Below are positions 32,690 to 41,626 of a stretch of 64,000 nt of DNA, one piece after another (the stretch's first letter is position 1; each line of letters starts with the position of its first letter). The position numbers were made by a program, and so were the translations under genes. The stretch comes from Alkalinema pantanalense. Lineage in GTDB: Bacteria > Cyanobacteriota > Cyanobacteriia > Leptolyngbyales > Leptolyngbyaceae. Where the stretch lies: positions 4,259 to 68,258 of the forward strand of contig NZ_JBLZFX010000024.1 of NCBI RefSeq assembly GCF_050753345.1, read 5' to 3'. The notes beneath the pieces are model-generated. The model had not been told where the DNA came from. It did no database searches and saw only the letters and a list, made by a program, of their open reading frames with translations.

Positions 32690-32987
32690 AACAGTTCGGG
32701 AGATCCTTCTCAAAGCCTTACCATTGCCCAGTTTAGCTGACGACGGAAATTCCCGTCGCGATTGTCCTGAAGTTGGCGATCGTCCCGTCAACGCCCTCCT
32801 AAACTATAAGGTCAGTCTTTAAGGTCAGTCTTTTTTTGACAGAGCACTAGGCGTTCCCAATGCTCGTATTACCTCTAAATCCGTAGCAGATTATAATGAC
32901 GCCCACATTCTCTTTCTACAATAGAAGCAACCTATTCTGGTCAGGCTTGTTCCAGGCTCCCTCTGAGCTGATTCTTCCAAAAACGCT

Positions 32988-33392
32988 GTGAAAAAACGAG
33001 TTACCCTTACCTTTCCCCGCCGTTATGTGCAGATGCCAGTCACCTATCGTCTGGCAAAGGATTTTAACGTTGCAGCCAATATCATTCGCGCACAGGTAGC
33101 CCCGAACCAAGTGGGAAAGCTGGTGGTGGAATTGTCTGGAGATATTGATGCTCTGGATGCAGCGATCGATTGGATGCGAACACAAGATATTACAGTTTCC
33201 TTTGCCAGCAAAGAAATTACGATCGATGAGGATGCCTGTGTGCACTGTGGTTTATGTACGGGAGTGTGTCCCACAGAAGCGCTGACATTAGATCCACAAA
33301 CCTATTTACTAACCTTTACCCGATCGCGCTGTATTGTCTGTGAGCAATGCATTCCTACCTGTCCGGTGCAAGCAATTTCTACCAATTTCTGA
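32988..33392 (+). CDS. NIL-domain plus 2x[4Fe-4S] ferredoxin protein
   Basis: 134 residues from a GTG start. Residues 1-75 are a NIL domain (VTLTFPRRYVQMPVTYRLAKDFNVAANIIRAQV, LVVELSGDIDALDAAIDWM), otherwise found on methionine ABC transporter ATPases as a ligand sensor. The C-terminus has two [4Fe-4S] motifs: CVHCGLCTGVCP and CIVCEQCIPTCP. In cyanobacteria this fusion is conserved and has been linked to sulfur and homocysteine metabolism. It stands alone here. Confidence 0.9.
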   Translation: MKKRVTLTFPRRYVQMPVTYRLAKDFNVAANIIRAQVAPNQVGKLVVELSGDIDALDAAIDWMRTQDITVSFASKEITIDEDACVHCGLCTGVCPTEALTLDPQTYLLTFTRSRCIVCEQCIPTCPVQAISTNF

Positions 33393-33507
33393 TCGCGTTT
33401 CATCGGTATTTGCGTCAAATAAGAACGACTGAAAGCAAAATCGGACGTTGTATCTAGTCATACTGATTTACAGTCTCAGTGGAATACTTCAGTGGAATAT
33501 TAGTTAA

Positions 33508-33553
33508 TACTGATTTAATACAAGATTGAATACTGATTTAATACAAGATTGAA
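33508..33553 (+). repeat. 23-bp tandem repeat upstream of the DUF6816 gene
   Basis: TACTGATTTAATACAAGATTGAA is present twice, head to tail and exact, ending about 28 bp before the chosen start codon. It may include the promoter or leader of the gene. Confidence 0.85.
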
Positions 33554-33581
33554 TACCAGTAATGCACCAACTAAGGACGAA

Positions 33582-34466
33582 ATGATCGAAATTTGCAGAA
33601 TAGCTATGAAACAAATTGGAATCGGTGTCCTCCTAAGCTTAGTCCTGAGTTTTGCGAATTTGGGATGGGTAGAGGGTGCATTTGCAGAAAACTTGACCGA
33701 TCGTGTGGCGACTTTTCCCCAATGGCAGCATCTCCCCACTGTCCAAGCCCCCGATCGGGAAATCGCCTTTCCCCAGTGGCTGGCCGGGACGTGGCATGTC
33801 AAAAGTACCCTGATTGATCTTGTGGCTCCCCTAGCTCCAGAGATTGTAACCCCAGGATTTGAGAGTAACCGAGCCTCTCTCAATCAACCGATCGCATTTG
33901 ATGTTCGGTTTATTGAGCAGCCGGTGATTAATACGACGGCACTCATTCCATCTACGGCCAATCAAGTTGTGATCGATCGGGCTTTCAATGGACTGAATAT
34001 TGCCCGCGCCTATTTGGGCGATAATCTCGTGAAATCAGTTACCGTCAATCCCAAGTTCCCCAACGAACAGCGAACGCTTTTGCAGGGCGATCGGGAACTC
34101 ATCTCCCGCATTACAGGTCGGAATACTGAGCAGCCTGATTCCGAGGAATTTATTACCACAGAAATTTTTCAACAGATTTTTCGGGGGAGCACTTCTCCCT
34201 ATCTCAACCAAGTGGAAACAACCACGGATTATCACCTACAAAATTCTCTAGACACTAATTCTCTAGACACTAATTCTCTAAATACTAATTCTCTAGACAC
34301 TAATTCTCTAGACACATCTGAACAAACCCAAAGGCCACCGATCGTCGCAGATCAATTCACGGCTGTTTATCTCTCACCCCAGGATCCCCAATATTTTCGC
34401 GCGAGGGAAACTCCCATTGCTCTCTATCGCTACCGTTTAGAATTATTTCCAATTTCCAAGTCATAG
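33582..34466 (+). CDS. DUF6816 family protein, predicted exported (thylakoid lumen/periplasm)
   Basis: 294 residues starting at an ATG preceded by AAGGA. A signal peptide is visible (MKQIGIGVLLSLVLSFANLGWVEGAFA). The mature part has the DUF6816 pattern: FPQWLAGTWHVKSTLIDLVAPLAPEIVTPGFESNR, then FNGLNIARAYLG. Plant homologues are lumenal thylakoid proteins. A Ser-Leu-Asp-Thr-Asn repeat (five 15-bp units, 34245-34316) inserts near residue 225, a likely disordered linker that varies by slippage. The function is unknown. Confidence 0.8.
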   Translation: MIEICRIAMKQIGIGVLLSLVLSFANLGWVEGAFAENLTDRVATFPQWQHLPTVQAPDREIAFPQWLAGTWHVKSTLIDLVAPLAPEIVTPGFESNRASLNQPIAFDVRFIEQPVINTTALIPSTANQVVIDRAFNGLNIARAYLGDNLVKSVTVNPKFPNEQRTLLQGDRELISRITGRNTEQPDSEEFITTEIFQQIFRGSTSPYLNQVETTTDYHLQNSLDTNSLDTNSLNTNSLDTNSLDTSEQTQRPPIVADQFTAVYLSPQDPQYFRARETPIALYRYRLELFPISKS

Positions 34467-34573
34467 TTTTTTCTTTTGTTACGTCCAATTTTTCGTCTTT
34501 GCTAATGTTCGTCTTTGCTAATGTTCATTTTTGCTAACGTTGATACTTGCTTACTCAGGAGTCTGTTTGCATT

Positions 34574-35281
34574 ATGGTTCAGTGGAAGCATAGGATACGT
34601 ACCTGGATTGAGACCCTCTTGCATTCCGAAACGCTAGCGAAGGATCTCCAGGATAATTTGGCAATACAGGCTTTGACGCCCTTAACAACGACTTATTTGC
34701 CTTGGTCTTCTTCTGCAATGCGTCCCAGTGGCATTGTTAAAGTTCTTAATACATTGGTCTTCCGTCGTCCCCAGGCAGTTGTGGAATGTGGCAGTGGCCT
34801 GACAACTTACTACTTGGCTAAACTTCTCAAAAATTTGGGCCACGGTCACTTATATACGATCGATCATGATCTAGATTGGCTTCACCAAGTCAAAGGATTT
34901 CTGACTCAAGAAAAATTGTTGGACTTCGTAACCTTCATTCATGCCCCCTTGGCTCCCTGTGCCTTGGCGTTGGATGGCAACCTGTGGTACGACGCCGAAC
35001 CCATTCAGCGGGCGATCGGAAACCAAGAAATTAATTGCCTCATCGTCGATGGCCCCCCGGCCTATGAACCGGGCAAACAATTGGCTCGTTATCCAGCAGT
35101 TCCTTTTTTTGCTAAGCAGCTTGCGCCCGCTTGCCCGATCGTGCTTGACGACATCCAGCGTCCTGGAGAACGACGAATTATACAGCGCTGGTCAGACCAA
35201 CTAGGGATCTCGTTTCAGATGTACCCTGTTGATGGAGGCATTGCAGTTAGTCAACCCGCCCAAGGATTTAATATTGAATAG
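34574..35281 (+). CDS. SAM-dependent methyltransferase-like protein
   Basis: 235 residues with a Rossmann methyltransferase core: RRPQAVVECGSGLTTYYLAKLL (motif I), HLYTIDHDLDWL, CLIVDGPPAYEPGKQLARYPAVPFFAKQL and IVLDDIQRPGERRIIQRW. The DGPP and DD patterns resemble a CmcI/class I subgroup whose members methylate small molecules or glycans. AGGAG lies upstream but 13 bp from the ATG; an earlier start at 34547 is possible. Confidence 0.7.
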   Translation: MVQWKHRIRTWIETLLHSETLAKDLQDNLAIQALTPLTTTYLPWSSSAMRPSGIVKVLNTLVFRRPQAVVECGSGLTTYYLAKLLKNLGHGHLYTIDHDLDWLHQVKGFLTQEKLLDFVTFIHAPLAPCALALDGNLWYDAEPIQRAIGNQEINCLIVDGPPAYEPGKQLARYPAVPFFAKQLAPACPIVLDDIQRPGERRIIQRWSDQLGISFQMYPVDGGIAVSQPAQGFNIE

Positions 35282-35816
35282 AGCAAATTTGGGTTAACCT
35301 CTGTAAAATTCCCTCCCCCTCAGAATCTCTTCTGCTCCTAGCGAGCCTCCTCCCGCTTCACGCATTCCTCACCCCCTAGTTTCGCAGCCTCGCGATCGAT
35401 GGATGGCAACTATCATGGATGACGACTATCTAAGCCTGCCTGTGTGGAAGACTAGACAAAGATCGCAACAGAGATCCCATTCCTGCGTTATCAACTTTCT
35501 AGATTTAGTGACATGTCGCAATGTTTTACGTGTAGATACGTAAATTTTAATATCTTTGGTTGTGGAGAGGTCTTTCCCTTTGCTACTCTCTTGCAATAAT
35601 AGATTTAAATCAAAGCATCGAATGAATTAGTAACGTTCCTGAAAACCAAATTCGCGGGTTAGGGGTCGATTGGGAGAGACGGATGGGCTGATGAGGCTCT
35701 GTTCCCAACCCAATAACTCGGTCGGTAAAAGGTTTATCAATGGAGTTCTAATTAGTGTGGCAATGGGCTACGCAGGATTGCTTTATCCACTTTTCTAAGG
35801 CTTAGACAATTGCGCT
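35282..35816. other. Gene-free region
   Basis: I find no coding sequence, RNA gene or strong hairpin in these 535 bp. The AT-rich part near 35500-35630 could hold promoters for the downstream gene. Confidence 0.5.
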
Positions 35817-36134
35817 ATGAATCATTATTGCGAACAGTGGATCGCCGACTGGTGTTTGGAGAATGGGTGGACTGATTGGTTTCGCGATCGATCCAGCTAT
35901 TGGGCCTTTCCACCCAATGCTGTGATGCCTGTGCCGATTCCCCAGCAAGTCCTGCGGGCAATTAAAGCAGAAAAGGGATTAAGTGCCGATGAACGCTTTT
36001 GGTGCCTCGTTGCAACAACAGTCTTTTTAGTCTCCTTGGGGCTCAGTTGTGTTCTTGCGGCTCCTATCCCGTTGGTGGCTGGTTTTGCCTTTTGCGCGAT
36101 CGTGGTTGGCACATTAGAAGACGAAGCGCTTTAA
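35817..36134 (+). CDS. Conserved cyanobacterial membrane protein of unknown function
   Basis: 105 residues. The N-terminal half is soluble (WCLENGWTDWF, SYWAFPPNAVMPVPIP), followed by two membrane segments (about 62-80 and 82-97). The AFPPNAVMPVPIP pattern recurs in cyanobacterial proteins, but no function is known to me. It is convergent with dnaX, 7 bp away. Confidence 0.65.
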   Translation: MNHYCEQWIADWCLENGWTDWFRDRSSYWAFPPNAVMPVPIPQQVLRAIKAEKGLSADERFWCLVATTVFLVSLGLSCVLAAPIPLVAGFAFCAIVVGTLEDEAL

Positions 36135-36141
36135 CTCTGGG

Positions 36142-38304
36142 CTAGAACGGGACATCATCCTCGTCATCATCTACATTCAGTCCATCCTCTCCCAAAATCT
36201 CTGCAACCGTAGGCAGTTCGCGGCTGGGCGGAGGGGTTTGGGCATTGGACAGTGGAGGATGGGGGGGGGATGAAGGCGGGGAATCGTGGGAGCCAATCTG
36301 AGAATCTTGAGGATCAACGGACTTTTCAGGAACCGCGACCTCGTCTTCTAACGTAACAACTTGACCATTAAAGGCTTCGGCTAAACTTTTCGTTGCGCGA
36401 CTCAGTTCATCTAGGTCATAGCCAGTCGCTTTCGCCGATGGCATTTCCAGCAGCATTCCTCCAGTGGGCGAATCGATTGTTGGTGGCGGCGTAGGCAGGT
36501 CGATCGGTCGAGGTAAGCCCGTCGCCGGTGGGCTGGGCTGGGCAGACTTCTGGGGGGGCTGCGGCTGGGCAGACTGAGATGGTTGGAAGGAAGAGGAGGA
36601 CTGGGCGATCGCAGGACTGGATTGGGCTGAAAAGCCCTGGGATCTCTCTTGGTGAGACGATCCCGGAATCTGTGAAGACCCGGCGGCGGGCGGCATCAGT
36701 TTACCGTCTATGCCAACCCAAACCAGCTTAACGTTAGCTTTGCAGGCTTTGGCACAGGCTTTTCCGAGAGCTGGGCTTTGTTTTTTCACGATCGCCAGCA
36801 TGGTTTTGACCACTCCGATCGTAATTTCTTGGCCGTCAAATTTCAGCAATTGGCAGTTAGGCCGAATCATTCCCAAGGCCGGAGCCGAATCAATGTGCCC
36901 CAGAATTTGCTGCCATAGCGCTTCTAAATCTGGGTTGGTAGGCTGGCCAGAGGGTTCGGTTGCATTTGCAGAAGCAGCGGGAGTTGGTGTTGGGGGACTC
37001 GTTGGTGGAGTTGGGGTTGCAGCAGGAGTTGTCGTAGATCGCGGTGCTGTCGTGGCGGTTGGTGGTTGGGATATCGGTTGGGATACGGGTCGGGCAGTTG
37101 GCTGGGTGGATTGGGCCGTCGGCTGGGGCGTAGATTTTGCGGAGGGTGGGGATGCAACCGATCGGGGCACCTGCTGGGCCGCAGTCGTCGGGCTGACAAC
37201 ACTGGCAGTGACGATCGCCGAGGGCAGCAATCCCATTAAGGTCACTTCCAGCCAGAGCCGGGGTTGGGTCGTGTTTTTAATTTGCACTTCGGCACTGCGC
37301 AGGTGTTGCTGTCCAGCCAGCAACCAGCCAATGTCCACCGATTGAACAAATGCAGTCATTTCCGCCCAAGTGGGGGGCGTGATGGCCACTAAATCATTGC
37401 GCTGGGGGGCCGTTTTGGCAATGAGCAAATCCCGGTAGAAACTAGCTAAATTTTGCAGCACAATCAACGGCTCGCGGCCCCGATCCATGAGGCGACGGGT
37501 GCGATCGAGCATCGTTTCGGGATCATCCGACGCGATCGCCTGCACCAACGCCATCAAGTCCCGCTCCGGTACCGCCCCCACCAGATCCCACACCTTTTCG
37601 ACGGTGACTTCACCCGCCAATAAGCTGAGTTGATCTAGCAAACTTTCCGCATCGCGCATGCCGCCCTGGGAAATTTGGGCCACCAGTTGCACCGCATCGG
37701 GCGCGATCGCGATCTGCTCCTGGTGGGCAATCTGGGTCAGGTGTTGCACCATCGCTTCTAGGGGAATACGCCGAAAATCGAAGCGCTGACAGCGGGAAAT
37801 AATCGTCGGTAAAACCCGCTGGGGATCGGTGGTTGCGAGGACAAATACGACCCGTTCTGGCGGTTCTTCCAACGTCTTTAGCAATGCATTAAAGGCCGCA
37901 TTGCTCAGCATATGAACCTCGTCAATGACATAGACCTTATAACGGCAACGCACTGGAGCAAATTGCGCCCGTTCAATCAGTTCGCGAATATTATCAACCC
38001 CCGTATTGCTGGCCGCGTCGATTTCAATCACATCTAAGGCAGACCCTTGGGTGATTTCGCGACAGATTTCACATTGGCCGCAGGGGTGGGGCGTTGGTTC
38101 CGATCCCGCAATGCAGTTGAGGGACTTAGCCAAAATGCGAGCGCTAGAGGTTTTTCCGGTTCCCCGAGCCCCCGTGAACAGGTAGGCCGGAGCAATGCGT
38201 TTTTGGGTTAGGGCGTTGCTGAGCGTAGTCGCGATCGCTTCCTGCCCCACCAATTGCGCGAAGGTTTGAGGACGATATTTGTGGTGCAGAGGAATGTAGG
38301 ACAT
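36142..38304 (-). CDS. dnaX: DNA polymerase III subunit gamma/tau
   Basis: 720 residues from MSYIPLHHKYRPQTFAQLVGQ. The AAA+ part has Walker A FTGARGTGKTS, a four-cysteine zinc site (CIAGSEPTPHPCGQCEIC), Walker B VYVIDEVHML and sensor 1 VLATTDPQRVLPTIISRCQRF. A long Pro/Ser/Thr/Gln-rich linker (about 380-620) separates it from a C-terminal tau-like end, which includes a K-K-Q stretch from an A6 run. It loads the sliding clamp for replication. No intein is present, although inteins occur in some cyanobacterial dnaX genes. A longer frame upstream is not translated here. Confidence 0.95.
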   Translation of the reverse strand: MSYIPLHHKYRPQTFAQLVGQEAIATTLSNALTQKRIAPAYLFTGARGTGKTSSARILAKSLNCIAGSEPTPHPCGQCEICREITQGSALDVIEIDAASNTGVDNIRELIERAQFAPVRCRYKVYVIDEVHMLSNAAFNALLKTLEEPPERVVFVLATTDPQRVLPTIISRCQRFDFRRIPLEAMVQHLTQIAHQEQIAIAPDAVQLVAQISQGGMRDAESLLDQLSLLAGEVTVEKVWDLVGAVPERDLMALVQAIASDDPETMLDRTRRLMDRGREPLIVLQNLASFYRDLLIAKTAPQRNDLVAITPPTWAEMTAFVQSVDIGWLLAGQQHLRSAEVQIKNTTQPRLWLEVTLMGLLPSAIVTASVVSPTTAAQQVPRSVASPPSAKSTPQPTAQSTQPTARPVSQPISQPPTATTAPRSTTTPAATPTPPTSPPTPTPAASANATEPSGQPTNPDLEALWQQILGHIDSAPALGMIRPNCQLLKFDGQEITIGVVKTMLAIVKKQSPALGKACAKACKANVKLVWVGIDGKLMPPAAGSSQIPGSSHQERSQGFSAQSSPAIAQSSSSFQPSQSAQPQPPQKSAQPSPPATGLPRPIDLPTPPPTIDSPTGGMLLEMPSAKATGYDLDELSRATKSLAEAFNGQVVTLEDEVAVPEKSVDPQDSQIGSHDSPPSSPPHPPLSNAQTPPPSRELPTVAEILGEDGLNVDDDEDDVPF

Positions 38305-38402
38305 AGGAACGATCGCGACCCAAGTCGAAGTGAACCGGGATCTATTGTAAGCCCGATTTCCCCCTTCCCTGGGACTAGAACAAAAGTTCTTAGAATACTT
38401 TT

Positions 38403-39650
38403 TTAGGATAGAAGCTCCTGAAAAAGCCGCTGGTAGCGCTGGGCCTGTTGCGTGAGGGCAAAGGATTTTTCCGCATGGGCACGGGCTTGGGCACGCAACG
38501 GTCGATCGGTCATCAGCACCCAACGAATCCCCTGGGCCAAGTCCTGGACGCGGTAGGGCTGGGCCAGGTATCCCGTTTCGCCTGGAATAATCATGTCCGG
38601 CATCCCACCAATTTTGAATGCCACACAGGGTGTCCCACAGGCCAAGGCTTCCAAGACTGTATTGGGCAAATTATCTTCCAGGGACGGTGCGACAAACACA
38701 TCCGCTGCGGCGTAGGCCAGGGATAGAGAAATCTCATCGCCCAAGGTGCCTAGGTAGTGGGTGGGAAAGCCTAAATCCGGTGGAACTTCAGGTTGCGATG
38801 CACCAAAAATCACCAGTTCAGGTCGCTGGGGCCACGATTGTTGGCTCAGGCTTTGCAACGCCGCTTGCAAGACATGGAACCCTTTGCGCCGATCGCGGGT
38901 GGCATCCGCCGCACCAAAGAGAATTAATGGCACATCCAACGGTAAATTTAGAATTTTGCGAACCATGGCGCGATCGTCGTCGCGATCGTAGGGGCGATAC
39001 CGCTGTAAATCGAGGCCATAGGGGATAATTTCAACGCGGTAGGGCTTTAACAGCGAACTTTGGGCCGCACATTGGGCTAACCAGCAGCTAGGAGTGACGA
39101 TCGTTAAATTGAGCCGTTGCCAAGCACGCTGTTTCCGCCGCCAAATCCAACGGGATAAATCGCGGGGTTTCTGGCTGTTGAGTTTTGGGCAAGCACCACA
39201 GGTTTGCTCGTAGCGATCGCAGCCATCGCTGTAGTGGCATCCCCCGGTAAAGGCCCACATATCATGCATCGTCCAAACGATCGGTTGCCGGAGCTTACGC
39301 AAAGTTTCCAGCCGCAGAAAGCCACTGCCCATCCAATGGAGATTGACAATATCCGGTTGCAGGGCTGCAATTTGCTGCGTCAAAGGTTCCGGTAACCAAG
39401 CGGGGGAATAGCGATCGATTTGCCGTTGACGATAGAAGTTGAGGGGCAAGCCATCAATCCCAGGCCGCAAGAAGGCGATGGTTTTCTGGAGTTTGCTGCG
39501 GGGGGCAATGACAGAGCGATCGTCACTGGCTTTGTTTTGTACCAGCATTTGGGATTCTAAACCGATTTCTTGCAAACCCTGGTGTAAGCGATAGGCTGCT
39601 CGCGCTGCGCCCCCGGTGATGTCGTACGTACTGAGCAAGAGCGGTTTCAT
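38403..39650 (-). CDS. Glycosyltransferase family 4
   Basis: 415 residues, GT-B fold. The N-terminal domain starts MKPLLLSTYDITGGAARAAYRLHQGL, and the C-terminal donor-binding domain has the GT4 pattern FVAPSLEDNLPNTVLEALACGTPCVAFKIGGMPDMI, including the acidic EX7E residues. A cysteine-rich loop (CDRYEQTCGACPKL) between the domains is common in WbaZ-like enzymes of this subgroup. It is the last gene of the leftward pse operon, with a 4-bp overlap with the upstream methyltransferase, so it probably adds a sugar to the glycan built there. Confidence 0.88.
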   Translation of the reverse strand: MKPLLLSTYDITGGAARAAYRLHQGLQEIGLESQMLVQNKASDDRSVIAPRSKLQKTIAFLRPGIDGLPLNFYRQRQIDRYSPAWLPEPLTQQIAALQPDIVNLHWMGSGFLRLETLRKLRQPIVWTMHDMWAFTGGCHYSDGCDRYEQTCGACPKLNSQKPRDLSRWIWRRKQRAWQRLNLTIVTPSCWLAQCAAQSSLLKPYRVEIIPYGLDLQRYRPYDRDDDRAMVRKILNLPLDVPLILFGAADATRDRRKGFHVLQAALQSLSQQSWPQRPELVIFGASQPEVPPDLGFPTHYLGTLGDEISLSLAYAAADVFVAPSLEDNLPNTVLEALACGTPCVAFKIGGMPDMIIPGETGYLAQPYRVQDLAQGIRWVLMTDRPLRAQARAHAEKSFALTQQAQRYQRLFQELLS

Positions 39651-40507
39651 GGTTTCACCGCCTCCATAAAGAGCGAATCGGGTTTGCGTACCTGTCCTTG
39701 CAGGGTGTCTAGCTCAAAGTCATTAAAGTGAGGAATTCGACTTTCTGATGCCTGACAGACCTGAATTTCTGTAAATCCCGCTTGGCTGAGTAATTGCTGA
39801 AGGGAAACACGATCGTACATCCAGCGATGAAGTTCTCCAGAATTACGAAAGATACCTTCCTGAAAACTTTTCTGGGCCTGCTTTCCAGCAATGAGTAAGA
39901 CAAAAAACTCAGCAACTTTTGTACGAATTTTCTGGATATACCAAGTGGGTCGTTTCGATTTAATTTTTTGCCAGCGGGTTAGTTTTTTTGCTTGATAATA
40001 GTTATCTATTTCTGCACCCATACGCGATCTCACAAACGCTCTATCCAAGTCAGCATTCTGATCATTGAGCCGATCGAGGTACTTGCCCATCTCTCCCCCG
40101 GCATGGGTACGGGTCATTTGGTCTAATAATTCCAGTAGCATCCAATCATACTGCCCGATCGCTTGAGAATTGCCAGATGTAGCCTGTTCCAACGTTGCTA
40201 AGTATAACCGTGCAATCTGTTCTAAATCCGGTACCACGATTCTCAAAATTCCACCGGGTTTCAGAACTCGAAAGGCTTCAGTAATCAAAAAACTTGCTTG
40301 GACTGGTTGTAAATGCTCTAAAACGTGGGAGCTATAGCACACATCGCAGGTACGATCGGCAAACGGTAAGCCTCGCCGAATATCAAAGCTGCGAACTTCC
40401 GCCGCACTGGGCATCAAATCTAGGTTGACCCAATCCGGATGGAAGGTTTGTCCACAGCCAATATTCACAAGTTGCATCATCGTTGTTTCGCGATCGTACG
40501 TCTTCAT
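39647..40507 (-). CDS. Class I SAM-dependent methyltransferase
   Basis: 286 residues: motif I LVNIGCGQTFHPDWVNLDL, then SSHVLEHLQP and PGGILRIVVPDLEQIARLY, the usual signature of glycan-locus methyltransferases. The C-terminal half carries a less conserved basic domain. It may methylate a sugar or initiate modification of a glycan end. It overlaps the GT4 gene by 4 bp (ATGA). MMQLVNIG at 40477 is an alternative start. Confidence 0.82.
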   Translation of the reverse strand: MKTYDRETTMMQLVNIGCGQTFHPDWVNLDLMPSAAEVRSFDIRRGLPFADRTCDVCYSSHVLEHLQPVQASFLITEAFRVLKPGGILRIVVPDLEQIARLYLATLEQATSGNSQAIGQYDWMLLELLDQMTRTHAGGEMGKYLDRLNDQNADLDRAFVRSRMGAEIDNYYQAKKLTRWQKIKSKRPTWYIQKIRTKVAEFFVLLIAGKQAQKSFQEGIFRNSGELHRWMYDRVSLQQLLSQAGFTEIQVCQASESRIPHFNDFELDTLQGQVRKPDSLFMEAVKP

Positions 40508-40534
40508 TTAACAAGGCTTTTTAAATAATGACTT

Positions 40535-40582
40535 AGCTTAAAAATAATTGAGCTTAAAAATAATTGAGCTTAAAAATAACTC
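40535..40582 (-). repeat. 16-bp tandem repeat between operon genes
   Basis: AGCTTAAAAATAATTG occurs three times (the last copy ends ACTC), in the gap between the two operon genes and touching the stop of the upstream gene. It is AT-rich and probably arose by slippage. Confidence 0.8.
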
Positions 40583-41573
40583 AGCCTGAGATTGTCCCCG
40601 CTTGCTTGATAGGTAGGATCGATCGTACCTTTTTGACAACTCGCGTAGTATATCCTGCTATTTGTTGCTTGGGTGCCCAACCAAGTAACGAAACCAATTC
40701 CTCAGGGGTTTTCTGATGGCTGGCTCCAACTATCTGGGTTCCCCAAGGTTCGTGTTGTGTTGCCTCGATCGGTGAAACAAAGAATTGAGGAAAGCGCTGA
40801 CGGATCTGGGCTTCATGGAATAGGTCGAGATGTTTCTGCAATAATTCCGGATACAAGGAATACCAGGGATCATTGCGAAACTCACTCAGTTGGGGGGAGG
40901 CATAGGGGCCATCGATCGACACCCGACAGCCGCAATAGGCCGCGTAGGCAATGTGGGAGCCAATCACATTGGAAGTAACGCAATCGAAGCTACGGAAAAT
41001 GACATTCATTCGAATCAGCGCATTGCGATCGTCCGTAGTCGCTCCTGTAATCCAAGGAATTTGATAGTGATCTAGAACAGGAATCCAATATCCTTTTTCT
41101 ATGCAGGAACCATGGATGCAAAATACAATATCTGAAAATTCGGCTTTCCATTGCGAAATATATTTTACATAGTCTTCCTGATCAACTTTCTGTTCCGTAT
41201 AGGCAGAGGAATGGGAGGGCATTACCAGTAGTGTTTTAGGCTTTCGATCTACGGCTTGTAAGTTCCCGTAAATGAAGGGTAAACCTGCTGCATGAACCCG
41301 CTGAAAGCCGAATTTCTGTAGGATTTGTACTTGTTCTCGGGTAGTCACTAAAACGGTGTCTTGCGGCTGCCCCCAAAAGGTAAGTTCGCGGGGATAGGTA
41401 ATCGGGTCAGTGCAAATCCAACCGTGGAGCCAGTGGGCAAAGCTACGAGGGGGCTTAGCTCGATCGACGGCACAGGCAATCAAATGGCTAATGCCGTAAT
41501 AATCCGGTTCACTCCGGAGCCGAATTCGTTCAATGGGGGGCAATCGTTTCGTGAGCCAATCGATCGAAGCCAT
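40581..41573 (-). CDS. Protein of unknown function in the glycan operon (polysaccharide-related)
   Basis: 330 residues from an ATG with AAGGAG 8 bp upstream. Two Rossmann-like halves are suggested (LLVMPSHSSAYTEQKVD, DIVFCIHGSCIEKGY, FDCVTSNVIGSHIAYAAYCGCRVSIDGPYA). The GSHIAYAAYCG stretch recalls the donor site of GT-B-like enzymes. I do not recognise a named family. The position between pseI and a methyltransferase suggests a role in transfer of the pse-derived sugar. Confidence 0.6.
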   Translation of the reverse strand: MASIDWLTKRLPPIERIRLRSEPDYYGISHLIACAVDRAKPPRSFAHWLHGWICTDPITYPRELTFWGQPQDTVLVTTREQVQILQKFGFQRVHAAGLPFIYGNLQAVDRKPKTLLVMPSHSSAYTEQKVDQEDYVKYISQWKAEFSDIVFCIHGSCIEKGYWIPVLDHYQIPWITGATTDDRNALIRMNVIFRSFDCVTSNVIGSHIAYAAYCGCRVSIDGPYASPQLSEFRNDPWYSLYPELLQKHLDLFHEAQIRQRFPQFFVSPIEATQHEPWGTQIVGASHQKTPEELVSLLGWAPKQQIAGYTTRVVKKVRSILPIKQAGTISG

Positions 41574-41626
41574 TGCTTGCACTCCTTTTGCTGCCTAGCC
41601 AATCTATACCAACACCTTCAAACAAT

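Noticed and set aside
36142..38304. Intein or programmed frameshift in dnaX
   Set aside because: Walker and zinc motifs follow each other without an inserted domain. The only A6 run lies inside a sensible frame and has no supporting stem that I can see.
38305..38523. 73-residue N-terminal extension of DnaX
   Set aside because: Family members start MSYxPLHxKYRP; the extension is low-complexity and overlaps the GT4 gene.
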